In this document: positions 53,317-62,305 of the stretch, in pieces | Layout of the letters: each line of letters starts with the position of its first letter | How positions within the stretch are numbered: the stretch's first letter is position 1 | NCBI RefSeq assembly: GCF_047468865.1 | Contig: NZ_JBLGTV010000001.1 | Span: 124,001 to 188,000, forward strand | Source of the DNA: Castellaniella hirudinis_A | Lineage (GTDB): Bacteria; Pseudomonadota; Gammaproteobacteria; Burkholderiales; Burkholderiaceae_B | Direction of reading: 5' to 3' | Length of the DNA: 64,000 nt | Notes under the pieces: model-generated | Told to the model about the DNA's origin: nothing | The model's input: the letters and a program-made list of their open reading frames with translations, nothing else | Databases searched by the model: none | Program-made: the position numbers and the translations under genes

Positions 53317-54363
53317 TCAGTCGGAATGCAGGGACTGGTCGAGGACGGCCGCCTGCGACTGCGCTTTCACGGGCAGGGCGGCGCGCCGTTCGCGGCCCGG
53401 TGTGATGCCGAAGAATTCCCGATAGCGGTGGGTGAAATGGGTGACGGAGACAAAGCCGCAGCCGGCGGCGATGTCGATGATGGATTGCTCGGTGCCGCGC
53501 AGCAGCTGGCGCGCGCGCAGCAGGCGCAGTTCGAGGTAGTAGGCGTTGGGGGTGCATTTCAGGTGTTCCTGGAACAGCCGTTCGAGCTGGCGCACCGAGA
53601 CATGGATGAATTGCGCCAGTTCTTCTTTGGTCAGGGGTTCTTCCAGGTTGTTTTCCATCAGCATCACGACTTCGGTCAGCTTGGGCTGGCTGGTGCCCAA
53701 CTGCTGGCGCAAGGGGATGCGCTGCGGATCCTGGGTCGAGCGTATCCGTTCGCAGATCATCAGTTCGGACACTTTGGCGGCGATTTCCAGATTGCCGATC
53801 TGCTGGTTGATCAGGGCGATCATCATGTCCACCGGCGCGATGCCGCCGCTGCAGGTGTAGCGGTTGCGGTCGATCTCGTAGATGTGCTTGGAGACAATGA
53901 TGTCGGGAAAATCCGTGAGCAGGCGCTCGGTGTCCTCCCAGTGCAGGGTACAGCGGTAGCCGTTCAGCAGGCCGGCGCGGGCCAGCCAGTAGCTGCCGGT
54001 GCAGATCCCGCCCAGCGCGGTGCCCAGGTGATCCTGGCGGCGCAGCCAGTTCAGGCAGTAGGGCGGGATGCGGGCGGGGATGGGGTTGGATCCGCAGACG
54101 AATACGGCGTCCAGCGGGGGGGCCTGATCCAGCGCCCAGTCGGGCTGTATGGATACGCCGTTGCTGGACGTGACCATCCCGCCGTCCGGGCTGATGGTGC
54201 TCCAGTGGAACAGCACGCTGTCGCTGGCCAGGTTGGCCATGCGCAGGGGCTCGACGGCCGATGAGAACCCGATCAAGGTGAATCCGGGCACCAATAGAAA
54301 GCCGTAGTGCAAAGTACCCGGAGTCCGCCGGACGGCGGCGGACGGTGGGGTGGGGGTGTTCAT
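53317..54363 (-). CDS. GbdR-like AraC-family activator
   Basis: The 348-residue protein joins an N-terminal DJ-1/PfpI (GlxA) domain, with VFVCGSNPIPA and GGICTGSYWLARAGLL as the nucleophile-elbow region, to a C-terminal AraC helix-turn-helix pair. The pair holds EELAQFIHVSVRQLERLFQEHL and IIDIAAGCGFVSVTHFTHRYREFFG. Relatives include GbdR, SouR and CdhR, which sense glycine betaine, dimethylglycine, sarcosine or carnitine. It is divergent from creatinase across 205 bp holding element A. ATG 54363 was preferred over the longer frame because it lies just before the conserved domain. Confidence 0.86.
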   Translation of the reverse strand: MNTPTPPSAAVRRTPGTLHYGFLLVPGFTLIGFSSAVEPLRMANLASDSVLFHWSTISPDGGMVTSSNGVSIQPDWALDQAPPLDAVFVCGSNPIPARIPPYCLNWLRRQDHLGTALGGICTGSYWLARAGLLNGYRCTLHWEDTERLLTDFPDIIVSKHIYEIDRNRYTCSGGIAPVDMMIALINQQIGNLEIAAKVSELMICERIRSTQDPQRIPLRQQLGTSQPKLTEVVMLMENNLEEPLTKEELAQFIHVSVRQLERLFQEHLKCTPNAYYLELRLLRARQLLRGTEQSIIDIAAGCGFVSVTHFTHRYREFFGITPGRERRAALPVKAQSQAAVLDQSLHSD

Positions 54364-54453
54364 GCTGCGGTGTCTCCGTCTGAAGCGCTGGGCTTCAGGT
54401 AGTGTGGTTGAGGTTTCTGGCGATCCTCCTTGTGGGGGATTTTCGTTTTCAGG

Positions 54454-54504
54454 CAATTAGAGGTCGTTTTTGGCAAATAGCGGCATGCGCACGCTCTCTA
54501 AGAT
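54454..54504 (+). promoter_or_regulatory. Element A: creatinase promoter element
   Basis: This 51-bp element starts CAATTAGAGGTCGTTTTTGG and ends CTCTCTAAGAT. The final TAAGAT (54499-54504) looks like a -10 box and no good -35 is present, which suits an activator-dependent promoter. It aligns gap-free with element B, and its left part with element C. The leader to creatinase would be about 60 nt. Confidence 0.65.
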
Positions 54505-54568
54505 GGATGCACGAACACTGACTATAGCGCAGTGATATCCAATTGAAGCCCCTTCTGGAGACATCGAC

Positions 54569-55822
54569 ATGAGTAACTTGCAGTTTTCCAATGCCGCTAC
54601 CGCTGCCCAACAGATGCGCGAAACACGTCTGCTGCAGATACCCAATGGCCCGCATGCCAAACCGACCTTCTCGGCCGCCGAAATGCAGCGCCGCGTGGAT
54701 GCCGTGCGCGCCTATATGTCGGCCAACGAGATCGACGGGGTCTTGTTTACCTCGTATCACAATATCAACTATTACGCCGACTTTCTATTCTGCCATTTCG
54801 GCCGCTTCTATGGGCTGGCGTTGACGCACGACAAGCACACGACCATCAGCGCCAACATCGACGCCGGCCAGCCCGGCCGCCGCAGCTTCGGCGACAACAT
54901 CGTCTACACGGACTGGCAGCGGGACAATTATTTCCATGCCGTCCAGACGCTGCTGAAAGGCAAGAAGCGCGTCGGGGTCGAAATGGATCACGTCACCGCC
55001 GAGAATCTGGAAAAACTGCGGGCCGCGCTGCCCGGCGCCGAGCTGGTGGATATCGGCAAAGCCTGCATGCGGATGCGCATGATCAAGTCCGACGAGGAAA
55101 TCGCCCTGATCAAGCAAGGCGCCCGGGTGGCGGACATCGGCGGGGCCGCCTGCCGCGAGGCGATTGCGGTCGGCGTGCCCGAACACGAAGTCGCGCTGGC
55201 CTCCACCCAGGCCATGGTGCGTGAAATCGCCCGCACCTACCCGGATTCCGAGCTGATGGACACCTGGACCTGGTTCCAGTCGGGCCTGAACACCGATGGG
55301 GCGCACAACCCGGTGACGACCCGCCGCATCGAGCGCGGCGACATCCTCAGCCTGAACTGCTTCCCCATGATTTCCGGTTACTACACCGCGCTGGAGCGCA
55401 CCCTGTTTGCCGAGGAGTGTTCCGACGCCCACCTGCGGATCTGGGAAATCAACGTCGAAGTGCACGAGGCCGGCCAGAAGCTGATCCGCCCGGGCGCCCG
55501 CTGCTGCGACATTGCCGCCGAACTGAATGAGATCTACCACAAGTACGATGTGCTGAAATACCGCACGTTCGGGTACGGGCACTCGTTTGGCGTGCTGTCG
55601 CACTACTATGGCCGCGAGGCCGGGCTGGAACTGCGCGAAGACATCGATACCGTGCTGGAGCCCAATATGGTGGTGTCCATGGAACCGATGCTGATGCTGC
55701 CGGAAGGCTTGCCGGGCGCGGGCGGGTATCGGGAGCACGACATCCTCGTCGTGCAGGCCGAGGGCGCGGAAAACATCACCAAGTTCCCGTATGGCCCGGA
55801 ACACAATATCGTCAAGGGCTGA
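54569..55822 (+). CDS. Creatinase (creatine amidinohydrolase)
   Basis: Creatinase hydrolyses creatine to sarcosine and urea. The 417-residue protein is very close to the Pseudomonas enzyme from memory: TSYHNINYYADFLFC, NIVYTDWQRDNYFHAVQ, ELMDTWTWFQSGLNTDG, then LSLNCFPMISGYYTALERT and the FGYGHSFGVLSHYYG stretch. It has the pita-bread fold of aminopeptidase P but lacks metal need. The catalytic His and two Glu fall in the FGYGHSF, ALERT and VVSMEPM regions. The start at 54569 follows CTGGAG. A strong terminator comes after it. Confidence 0.95.
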   Translation: MSNLQFSNAATAAQQMRETRLLQIPNGPHAKPTFSAAEMQRRVDAVRAYMSANEIDGVLFTSYHNINYYADFLFCHFGRFYGLALTHDKHTTISANIDAGQPGRRSFGDNIVYTDWQRDNYFHAVQTLLKGKKRVGVEMDHVTAENLEKLRAALPGAELVDIGKACMRMRMIKSDEEIALIKQGARVADIGGAACREAIAVGVPEHEVALASTQAMVREIARTYPDSELMDTWTWFQSGLNTDGAHNPVTTRRIERGDILSLNCFPMISGYYTALERTLFAEECSDAHLRIWEINVEVHEAGQKLIRPGARCCDIAAELNEIYHKYDVLKYRTFGYGHSFGVLSHYYGREAGLELREDIDTVLEPNMVVSMEPMLMLPEGLPGAGGYREHDILVVQAEGAENITKFPYGPEHNIVKG

Positions 55823-55837
55823 TTCTTCTTTGATCCT

Positions 55838-55878
55838 GGGCACCCGACCCCGGCCTGGCCCGGGCTGGGTGCCTTTTT
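55838..55878 (+). terminator. Rho-independent terminator after creatinase
   Basis: GGCACCC (55839-55845) pairs with GGGTGCC (55867-55873), with an inner CCGG/CCGG stem, and TTTTT follows. It lies 17 bp past the creatinase stop, so creatinase is a single-gene unit. Confidence 0.9.
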
Positions 55879-56041
55879 GTTTTGCGGCTTGTGGCGATCC
55901 GCCGGCGCCTGGGCCGAAGACCTGACCCGCGGTGGGGTGGCGCTGGCGAAATGGGCGTCCGGCATGGCATCCTATGAGGGAGAAGCCGGCCAACCCCTCC
56001 CCGATGGTTCGGCGCATGCAGTGGCACACAAGGAGCACAGA

Positions 56042-57364
56042 ATGAATCAAGACATCCGGTCGCGGTTTCCGGGCCTGCCAGACGGCCTGCTGGAAAAGCG
56101 GCCATTGTTATGGGTCAATCCGGCATACGATGCACAGGCGGACGGCCGCGCACTGGCCTGGGATCCCGCCGTGGCCGAAGCCCGTTTCGACCGCTGCGCC
56201 GGGTTGCTGCGGCAGGTTTTTCCAGAGCTGACCGCCAGCGCCGGGCATTTGGCTTCGCCGTTGGTGCCCATTCCCGGTTTGCAAAAAGCCCTGGGGGCGC
56301 CGCCCGCATCCGGGGTCTGGATGCTCAAGCGCGACGACGCCCTGCCGGTGGCGGGCTCCGTCAAGGCGCGGGGCGGCTTCCATGAAGTCCTGTCGCTGGC
56401 CGAAGACATCGGCGCGCGCGCCGGCCTGCTGCGCGACGACACCGACCGGCGCGTGCTGGCCGATCCCGCTGCGCGGGATATCCTGGGCCGCCATACGCTG
56501 GCGGTGGGCAGCACGGGCAACCTCGGCCTGGGCATCGGCCTGATCGGCGCCGGCCTGGGGCTGCGCGCGGTGGTTCATATGTCGGCCGACGCCAAAGAAT
56601 GGAAAAAACAGCGGCTGCGGGATCGCGGCATCGACGTGGTCGAGCATCAGGGCGATTATGCCGCTGCCGTCGCGGCGGGCCGGGCGATTGCCGATGCCGA
56701 CCCGATGATGCATTTCGTCGATGACGAGCATTCCGAAGCCTTGTTTCTTGGCTATGCCGCCGCCGCCCGCGAACTGGCCGCCCAGTTGCAGGCCGCCGGC
56801 CGGCCCGTGGATGCCGCGCACCCCCTGTTCGTTTATCTGCCCTGCGGCGTGGGCGGCGCGCCCGGCGGGGTGTTGTACGGCCTCAAGCGTCTGTTTGGCG
56901 CGCATGTGCATGGTTTCTTCGTCGAGCCGACCGCCGCGCCTTGCATGCTGGTGCAGTTGGCCTGCGGCCTGGACAAACCAGTGTCCGTCTACGATGTCGG
57001 GCTGGACAACCGCACCGAGGCCGACGGCCTGGCGGTGGGCCTGGCCTCGCCGCTGGTGGCGCCGCTGATGCACACGCTGCTGTCGGGGGTCTTCACGGCC
57101 GATGAATCCCTGTTCTACGCCGATGCCTGGCGCCTGGAAGAAGCCGAAGGCATTTACGTCGAACCCTCGGCGGCCACCGGCCTGCGCGGCCCGCTGCAGG
57201 TGCTGGATTCGGCCCAGGGCCAGGCTTATCTGCGGCGCCATCGCCTGCGGGACGCCATGGGGGACGCCACCCATGTCGTCTGGAGCACGGGCGGCTCGCT
57301 GGTGCCCGAATCCATCCGCGACACGTTCCGGCAGCGCGGCCGCCGCGAGGCGGGCGCCGCCTGA
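56042..57364 (+). CDS. dsdA: D-serine dehydratase
   Basis: DsdA deaminates D-serine to pyruvate and ammonia with PLP. The 440-residue protein has the PLP lysine in PVAGSVKARGGFHEV near residue 105. The phosphate-binding loop is GSTGNLGLGIG near residue 158. VHMSADAKEWKKQRLRDRG, then PCGVGGAPGGVLYGLK, are also characteristic. AAGGAGC precedes the ATG at 56042. No dsdC or dsdX is beside it. It is followed 19 bp later by an alanine-racemase-type gene, which could supply D-serine. Confidence 0.94.
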   Translation: MNQDIRSRFPGLPDGLLEKRPLLWVNPAYDAQADGRALAWDPAVAEARFDRCAGLLRQVFPELTASAGHLASPLVPIPGLQKALGAPPASGVWMLKRDDALPVAGSVKARGGFHEVLSLAEDIGARAGLLRDDTDRRVLADPAARDILGRHTLAVGSTGNLGLGIGLIGAGLGLRAVVHMSADAKEWKKQRLRDRGIDVVEHQGDYAAAVAAGRAIADADPMMHFVDDEHSEALFLGYAAAARELAAQLQAAGRPVDAAHPLFVYLPCGVGGAPGGVLYGLKRLFGAHVHGFFVEPTAAPCMLVQLACGLDKPVSVYDVGLDNRTEADGLAVGLASPLVAPLMHTLLSGVFTADESLFYADAWRLEEAEGIYVEPSAATGLRGPLQVLDSAQGQAYLRRHRLRDAMGDATHVVWSTGGSLVPESIRDTFRQRGRREAGAA

Positions 57365-57383
57365 AGTCCATTGGGGGAAAACC

Positions 57384-58499
57384 ATGCCACGTCCGATTCT
57401 CGCCACCACCCATGTCCAGGCGCTGGCGCACAACCTCCGCGTCGTCACGCACCGCATGGCGACTGAAATGTCCGGGGTGCCGCCGCGCACCTGGGCCGTG
57501 ATCAAGGCCAATGCCTATGGCCACGGCCTGGATGCCGCCGTGCGCGGGTTCGCCGCCGCCGACGGCCTGGCCCTGCTGGACATCCAAGAGGCCGTGCGCT
57601 GCCGCGAGCTGGGCTGGCAAAAGCCGATCCTCCTGCTGGAAGGCTTCTTCAAGCCGGCCGACCTCGACGTGATGGCCCGGCATCGGGTGGGGACGGTGGT
57701 GCACAGCCAGGCCCAGTTGGCCATGCTGGCCGCGTGGCCGGGGCCGGGGCGGGTCGATGCGCATGTCATGTTGAATTCAGGCATGCACCGCCTGGGCTTT
57801 CAGCCGGGCGAATACCGCCGGGCCTTCGATGACGCCCTGGCCCTGCAGCGCGCCGGCAAGCTGGGCATGGTCGGCAAGATGACGCACTTCGCGCGCGCCG
57901 ATGACGACCTGGCCGTGACGCGCACCCAGCTGGATTGCTTCCATCGGATCGTTCAGGGCCTGCCCGGCCCGGTCAGCGTCTGCAACTCGGCCGCCGTCAT
58001 GGATGCCGGCCTGGTGGCGGCGGTGGACGCCGACGACCAGTGGGTGCGCCCTGGCATCTGCCTGTACGGGGCTTCGCCCTACGTCGGCCGGGATGCCGAA
58101 TCCCTGGGCCTGCGTCCGGCGATGACCCTGAGCGCCGAACTCATCAGCACGCACGTCCTGCCCGCCGGCGAGGCCATCGGCTATGGCCATGCCTACCGCA
58201 CGGATCACGACATGCGGGTGGGCATTGTGTCCTGCGGCTATGCCGATGGCTATCCGCGCCACGCCATCACCGGCACGCCGGTGACGGTCGCCGGGGTGCG
58301 CACGCGCCTGGTCGGCCGGGTGTCGATGGACATGCTGTCGGTCGATCTCGATCCCGTGCCGCGGGCGGTCATCGGCGATCCCGTCGTTTTGTGGGGAGCG
58401 GGCGGCCCGTCTGTCGACGAGGTCGCCTGGGCCAGCAGCACCATCGCCAACGAACTGCTGGCCGGCCTGACGCATCGGGTGACGCGCGCGATCCAGTGA
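57384..58499 (+). CDS. Alanine racemase family enzyme (possible serine racemase)
   Basis: The 371-residue PLP protein has the Alr signature VIKANAYGHGL near residue 35, whose Lys binds PLP. GYADGYPRH near residue 265 gives the catalytic tyrosine region, and RVSMDMLSVDL follows. Alr/DadX normally interconvert alanine enantiomers and some members act on serine. The operon with dsdA suggests serine as the natural substrate here, which is an inference. It could also be a catabolic DadX. GGGGGAAA lies before the ATG. Confidence 0.85.
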   Translation: MPRPILATTHVQALAHNLRVVTHRMATEMSGVPPRTWAVIKANAYGHGLDAAVRGFAAADGLALLDIQEAVRCRELGWQKPILLLEGFFKPADLDVMARHRVGTVVHSQAQLAMLAAWPGPGRVDAHVMLNSGMHRLGFQPGEYRRAFDDALALQRAGKLGMVGKMTHFARADDDLAVTRTQLDCFHRIVQGLPGPVSVCNSAAVMDAGLVAAVDADDQWVRPGICLYGASPYVGRDAESLGLRPAMTLSAELISTHVLPAGEAIGYGHAYRTDHDMRVGIVSCGYADGYPRHAITGTPVTVAGVRTRLVGRVSMDMLSVDLDPVPRAVIGDPVVLWGAGGPSVDEVAWASSTIANELLAGLTHRVTRAIQ

Positions 58500-58548
58500 C
58501 GCGCGGCCGATAAAACACGGCCGGCCGGGCCGCCGATTCGTTTTCAGA

Positions 58549-58599
58549 CAATGAATCGTCGTTCCTGAAAAAAGCCTGGAGGCGAACGGTCTCTAAGAT
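58549..58599 (+). promoter_or_regulatory. Element B: permease-creatininase promoter element
   Basis: This 51-bp element aligns gap-free with element A, sharing CAAT, TCGTT-TG, GCG-ACG and the ending TCTCTAAGAT. TAAGAT at 58594-58599 sits at the same offset as the -10-like box in A. The ATG of the permease is 80 bp downstream, with a TCCAGGAGACAAC ribosome-binding site. Confidence 0.65.
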
Positions 58600-58678
58600 A
58601 ATCCTTATTCTGACCGCAGCCGGATCATTTCCGAACCATAACGGAAAATCGCCGGCATTCCCTCCAGGAGACAACACC

Positions 58679-60049
58679 ATGGAATACGGCACCGCCAGAA
58701 TTCCGCATGACAAACGAGAATACGGGTTTTTCGACCAGGTCGTGACCTGGTTCGGATCCGGGGTCAATACCGGGTCGTGGTACTTCGGCGGCATGGCGGC
58801 CGCCATCGGCATGAGCTTCGTGTGGCAGTACGCGTTCATCTACCTGCCTCTGATGATGATCCCCTGGGCCATGATCGGCTGGATCGCCTGGAAGCACGGC
58901 GCATCCACCGTCACCTGCACGGTGCCCGTGCTGGGCGTGCAAGGGTCGCGCTGGGCCGGGGTGGGCGAATTTTTCGGCATGATCGGCTGGCCCAGCATCA
59001 ACACCTTCATTGCCGCCATTTCCCTGACCTATGTGTTCCACGAGATGTGGGGCTGGGCCACGTATGGCCAGCCGGATTCCACCGGCCCCTTGATCCTGGG
59101 CATCCTGGTCACGGCCGTGGTGCAAGGGGTGATCGTGGTGGTGGGCCACCGGGCGATCAAGTACCTGGAATGGATCTCGGTCGTCTTGCTGGTTGTCCTG
59201 GGCATCTGGGAAACCTGGGTGGTGCTGCAGCATTGGGACTACGCCAAGATCGCCAGCCTGACCCTGCCGGAGGCCCAGCACACGCCCGCCTTTTATTTCG
59301 ACCTGGCGTTCGGGTTTTGCTGGGGCTGGGCCATGATCGGCGATTTCTCGCGCTTCGCCAAGGGCCCGGGGGCGGCCACGGCGGGCAGCTGGCTGGGGGT
59401 CAACCTGGGGCAGGGATGGTTCATGATCGTCGGGGCCATCGGGGTCATCGGCGTGGTGCTGGAAACCGGGGTGTTCGACCCGAACAACTCCGATCCGAGC
59501 TCCACCATCGCTTCGCTCGGCCTGGGAACCGTCGCCTTCCTGGTCGTGTTCTTCGCCACGGTCAGCACGAATGTGACCGTGCTGTACGGGGCCGGCATGG
59601 GCCTGGTGGGCGCGACCCGCAGCACCTCGCCCAAGCGCTACCTGCTGTTCATCGCCGCTTTGCAGTTCGTCATGTGCTTCCTGCCCCTGGCTTTCGGGAA
59701 ATTCATCGAGTATTTCGAGTTCTTCCTGGGGATTGTGGGCGGCATTTTCATTCCCTTGTGGACGCTGGTCGTGGTGGATTACTTTATCGTCCGCCGCTGC
59801 CGGGTGCGCGACGAGGATCTGTTTGCCGGGATGCATGCCGATGGATCGACGAAAAGCCGGCTGGGCGACTGGAACGGCGCGGGCTGGATTGCCATGGGCC
59901 TGGGCCTGGGCGTGTTCTATCTGCTGCACTATGCCTTGACGGACACCGCCGCCGAGTGGACGGCCTCCTTCCCGGCGATTATCGTCACGGCGGTCAGTTA
60001 TCTGTTCATGACCCTGGGCCTGAAGATGGGCCGTACCCGATTGATCTAA
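58679..60049 (+). CDS. NCS1-family permease (probable creatinine or related transporter)
   Basis: The 456-residue protein is a CodB/NCS1-type nucleobase:cation symporter with twelve helices. The N-terminal FDQVVTWFGSGVNTGSWYFGG holds the usual first-helix pattern, and AFYFDLAFGFCWGWAMIGDFSRFAKG is typical of the family. Creatininase begins 11 bp after its stop, so creatinine is the most likely substrate. Cytosine, hydantoin or a purine remain possible by family alone. Confidence 0.85.
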   Translation: MEYGTARIPHDKREYGFFDQVVTWFGSGVNTGSWYFGGMAAAIGMSFVWQYAFIYLPLMMIPWAMIGWIAWKHGASTVTCTVPVLGVQGSRWAGVGEFFGMIGWPSINTFIAAISLTYVFHEMWGWATYGQPDSTGPLILGILVTAVVQGVIVVVGHRAIKYLEWISVVLLVVLGIWETWVVLQHWDYAKIASLTLPEAQHTPAFYFDLAFGFCWGWAMIGDFSRFAKGPGAATAGSWLGVNLGQGWFMIVGAIGVIGVVLETGVFDPNNSDPSSTIASLGLGTVAFLVVFFATVSTNVTVLYGAGMGLVGATRSTSPKRYLLFIAALQFVMCFLPLAFGKFIEYFEFFLGIVGGIFIPLWTLVVVDYFIVRRCRVRDEDLFAGMHADGSTKSRLGDWNGAGWIAMGLGLGVFYLLHYALTDTAAEWTASFPAIIVTAVSYLFMTLGLKMGRTRLI

Positions 60050-60060
60050 GGAGATAAAAG

Positions 60061-60828
60061 ATGAAACGAGTCCGAATTGCCGAACTGGCCTGGCCGGTGT
60101 ATGCGCAACGCGTCGAGGCCGGGGCGCCCGTCCTGATCCCCGTGGGGGCGCTGGAACAGCATGGCCCCCACATGAGCATGAATCCCGATGTCCTGCTGCC
60201 CACCGCGATTGCCGAGCGGGTCGCCGAGCGCATCGGCGGTCTGGTGGCCCCGGCCATCGCCTATGGCTACAAGTCGCAGCAGAAAAGCGGTGGCGGCAAC
60301 CACATGCCCGGGACGACCAGCCTGGATGGCCTGACCGTCACCAGCATCATCCGCGACGTGCTGAAAGAGCTGGCCCGGCACGGGGTGCGCAAGGCCGTGC
60401 TGGTCAATGGCCACTATGAGAATTCGGCGTTCATCACCGAAGGGGTCGACCTGGCGCTGCGCGAACTGCGCTGGGACGGCATCCATGATTTCCGCTGCAT
60501 CATCCTGTCGTATTGGGATTTCATCGGCCAGCAGACCATTGATGAAATCTACCAGGGGGATTTCCCCGGCTGGGCGGTCGAACACGGCGGGGTGCTGGAA
60601 ACCGCGCTGATGCTGCACCTGCACCCCGACCTGGTGGACATGAGCCTGGTGCAGGATCACCGGCCCGCGGAATTCCCGCCGTATGACTTCTTTCCCATCA
60701 AGCCGGAATGGACGCCGCCGTCGGGCTGCCTGTCCTCGGCCAAGCGGGCGACCGCGGCGCATGGCCAACTGATCCTGGACGTCTGCGTGCAGGGGATCTC
60801 GGCGGCGCTGGCGACGGCTTTTGATTGA
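60061..60828 (+). CDS. Creatininase (creatinine amidohydrolase)
   Basis: Creatininase interconverts creatinine and creatine. The 255-residue protein closely resembles the Pseudomonas enzyme: LIPVGALEQHGPHMSMNPDV gives Glu/His metal ligands. AYGYKSQQKSGGGNHMPGTTS follows, then VLVNGHYENSAFI and the AVEHGGVLETALML segment with His/Glu ligands. It is a metal-dependent hexamer in characterised members. Together with creatinase it gives sarcosine and urea. It forms a two-gene unit with the NCS1 permease. Confidence 0.95.
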   Translation: MKRVRIAELAWPVYAQRVEAGAPVLIPVGALEQHGPHMSMNPDVLLPTAIAERVAERIGGLVAPAIAYGYKSQQKSGGGNHMPGTTSLDGLTVTSIIRDVLKELARHGVRKAVLVNGHYENSAFITEGVDLALRELRWDGIHDFRCIILSYWDFIGQQTIDEIYQGDFPGWAVEHGGVLETALMLHLHPDLVDMSLVQDHRPAEFPPYDFFPIKPEWTPPSGCLSSAKRATAAHGQLILDVCVQGISAALATAFD

Positions 60829-60851
60829 TGCCGGCGCATGTCGCTCGCAGG

Positions 60852-60902
60852 TAATTAAAGGTCGTTTCTGACTATCGGGCACGCGGTGGATTGCGCCAGA
60901 AT
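60852..60902 (+). promoter_or_regulatory. Element C: left-half match to elements A and B
   Basis: The first 20 bp (TAATTAAAGGTCGTTTCTGA) match elements A and B strongly. The right half is diverged, but CAGAAT sits at the -10-like offset. It is directly after creatininase and upstream of the Pot-like ABC operon. Confidence 0.5.
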
Positions 60903-60945
60903 GAAAACCATAAAAGTAAATTCACTGCCGCCCTCGGAGACAAAC

Positions 60946-60987
60946 ATGCCTATCTTGAAAGCAATCGCTTGCCGCCCTGCCGCCTGA
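60946..60987 (+). CDS. Possible 13-codon leader ORF
   Basis: ATG 60946 is preceded by CGGAGACAAAC, a good ribosome-binding site, and the frame ends after 13 codons (MPILKAIACRPAA). It lies in the presumed leader of the Pot-like operon. It may be a leader peptide, an accidental frame, or the truncated start of a lost gene. No attenuation structure was recognised. Confidence 0.3.
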   Translation: MPILKAIACRPAA

Positions 60988-61218
60988 CGGCCGGTCGCCA
61001 GTGCCCTGTTTGGCGCGTTCGGAATAGACGCGAGCGAACCAAGCAAACCGGGCACTGGGCCATCCGGTTCCGATCGGCCCGGATGCTGTTTCTCTGTATT
61101 CAATCCGTTGTGTTGCCAGTATCCCGCCCCGCCGTTGGCGGCCCGCGGGCCTGATGTGGCGTCGTCCACGGACATCCCCGTCTGGATGACGCGCTGTTTT
61201 CACTGACGTTCGGAGACT

Positions 61219-62277
61219 ATGAAAATGAAAATCAAGTGGGTGGGTGGTGCGTTGGCCCTGTCGTTCACGGCCCTGACGGCTTTGGGCGCCGGCCCGGTGG
61301 CGGCCCAGGAAGATCTGGCCATCATGAGCTTTGGAGGGGCCTATCAGCAGGCCTGGAGAAAAGGCGTTTTCGAGCCCTATACGGCGGAAACCGGCATCAA
61401 GGTGGTCGAACAGGAATACGGCGGCGAAATCGCCAAGATCAAGGCGATGATCGAATCCGGCAACGTGACGCTCAATGCCGTCGATGTCGATGCGCCTACT
61501 TTGCTGCAGGGGTGCGACGAAGGCATCTTCGAGAAGATCAATTGGGATGAAATCGGCCCGCAGGACGACTGGATCGAGGGCACGACCTCCAAGTGCGGCG
61601 TCGGCACGATTGTGTATGCGACGATCCTGGCCTACGACGGCGCGGCGCTGAAAGACGGCCCGCAGACCATCCAGGATTTGTTCGATATCCAGAAATTCCC
61701 CGGCAAACGGGGGCTGTGGAAGAACCCCGCCACCAACCTGGAGTTCGCCTTGATGGCCGATGGGGTGGCGCCCGACCAGGTGTACAACGTGCTGGGCACG
61801 CCCGCCGGGGTGGATCGCGCTTTCGCCAAGCTGGACACCATCAAGCCGCATATCGTGTGGTGGGAAGCCGGCGCGCAGGCGCCCCAGTTGCTGGCCTCCG
61901 GCGAAGTCGCCATGACGACGGCCTGGAATGGGCGGATCGACAACGCCAACAAAGAGGGCAAGGATTTCAGAATCGTTTGGGACAGTGAAATCCTGGACTC
62001 CAACTTCTGGGTCATTCCCAAGGGGGCGAAAAATCAGGCGGGCGCGCTGCGCTTCATCCAGTACGCGATCGAGCCCCAGAACCTGGCCCGGGTGACCGAA
62101 TACATTCCCTACGGCCCGGTGCGCAAATCGGCCGCCCGGTTCGTGCAGCGGGATGTGGCGCCGCGCCTGCCGACGAACCCGCGCAACATGACCGGCGCCC
62201 TGACGCTGGACAATGGCTTCTGGGCCGATCACGGGGATGAAATCCGCCGCCGTTTCACGACGTGGATTGCCCAATAA
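61219..62277 (+). CDS. PotD/PotF-like ABC substrate-binding protein
   Basis: The 352-residue protein has a signal peptide (residues 1-29, ending AQE) and a spermidine/putrescine-type mature domain. It opens with IMSFGGAYQQAWRKGVFEPY and continues with YGGEIAKIKAMIESGN and FPGKRGLWKNPATNLEFALM. It starts an operon with an ATPase and permease and has a CGGAGACT ribosome-binding site. Family members bind polyamines or other cationic compounds. Context suggests a creatine-, betaine- or guanidine-type ligand, which is unproven. Confidence 0.87.
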   Translation: MKMKIKWVGGALALSFTALTALGAGPVAAQEDLAIMSFGGAYQQAWRKGVFEPYTAETGIKVVEQEYGGEIAKIKAMIESGNVTLNAVDVDAPTLLQGCDEGIFEKINWDEIGPQDDWIEGTTSKCGVGTIVYATILAYDGAALKDGPQTIQDLFDIQKFPGKRGLWKNPATNLEFALMADGVAPDQVYNVLGTPAGVDRAFAKLDTIKPHIVWWEAGAQAPQLLASGEVAMTTAWNGRIDNANKEGKDFRIVWDSEILDSNFWVIPKGAKNQAGALRFIQYAIEPQNLARVTEYIPYGPVRKSAARFVQRDVAPRLPTNPRNMTGALTLDNGFWADHGDEIRRRFTTWIAQ

Positions 62278-62305
62278 CACGGTGGCCGCAGGGAGGCTGT
62301 TCAAC

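Larger units (their letters stand above)
60829..61218. other. 390-bp leader region before the Pot-like transporter
   Basis: This gap carries element C at its start and no full gene. After the aligned -10-like CAGAAT (60897-60902), a leader of about 310 nt would precede the transporter. It includes a 13-codon reading frame at 60946-60987. The words TTCACTG and CGGAGAC occur both at 60921-60940 and again just before the binding-protein start. It could be a regulated leader or the trace of a partial duplication. Confidence 0.55.
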
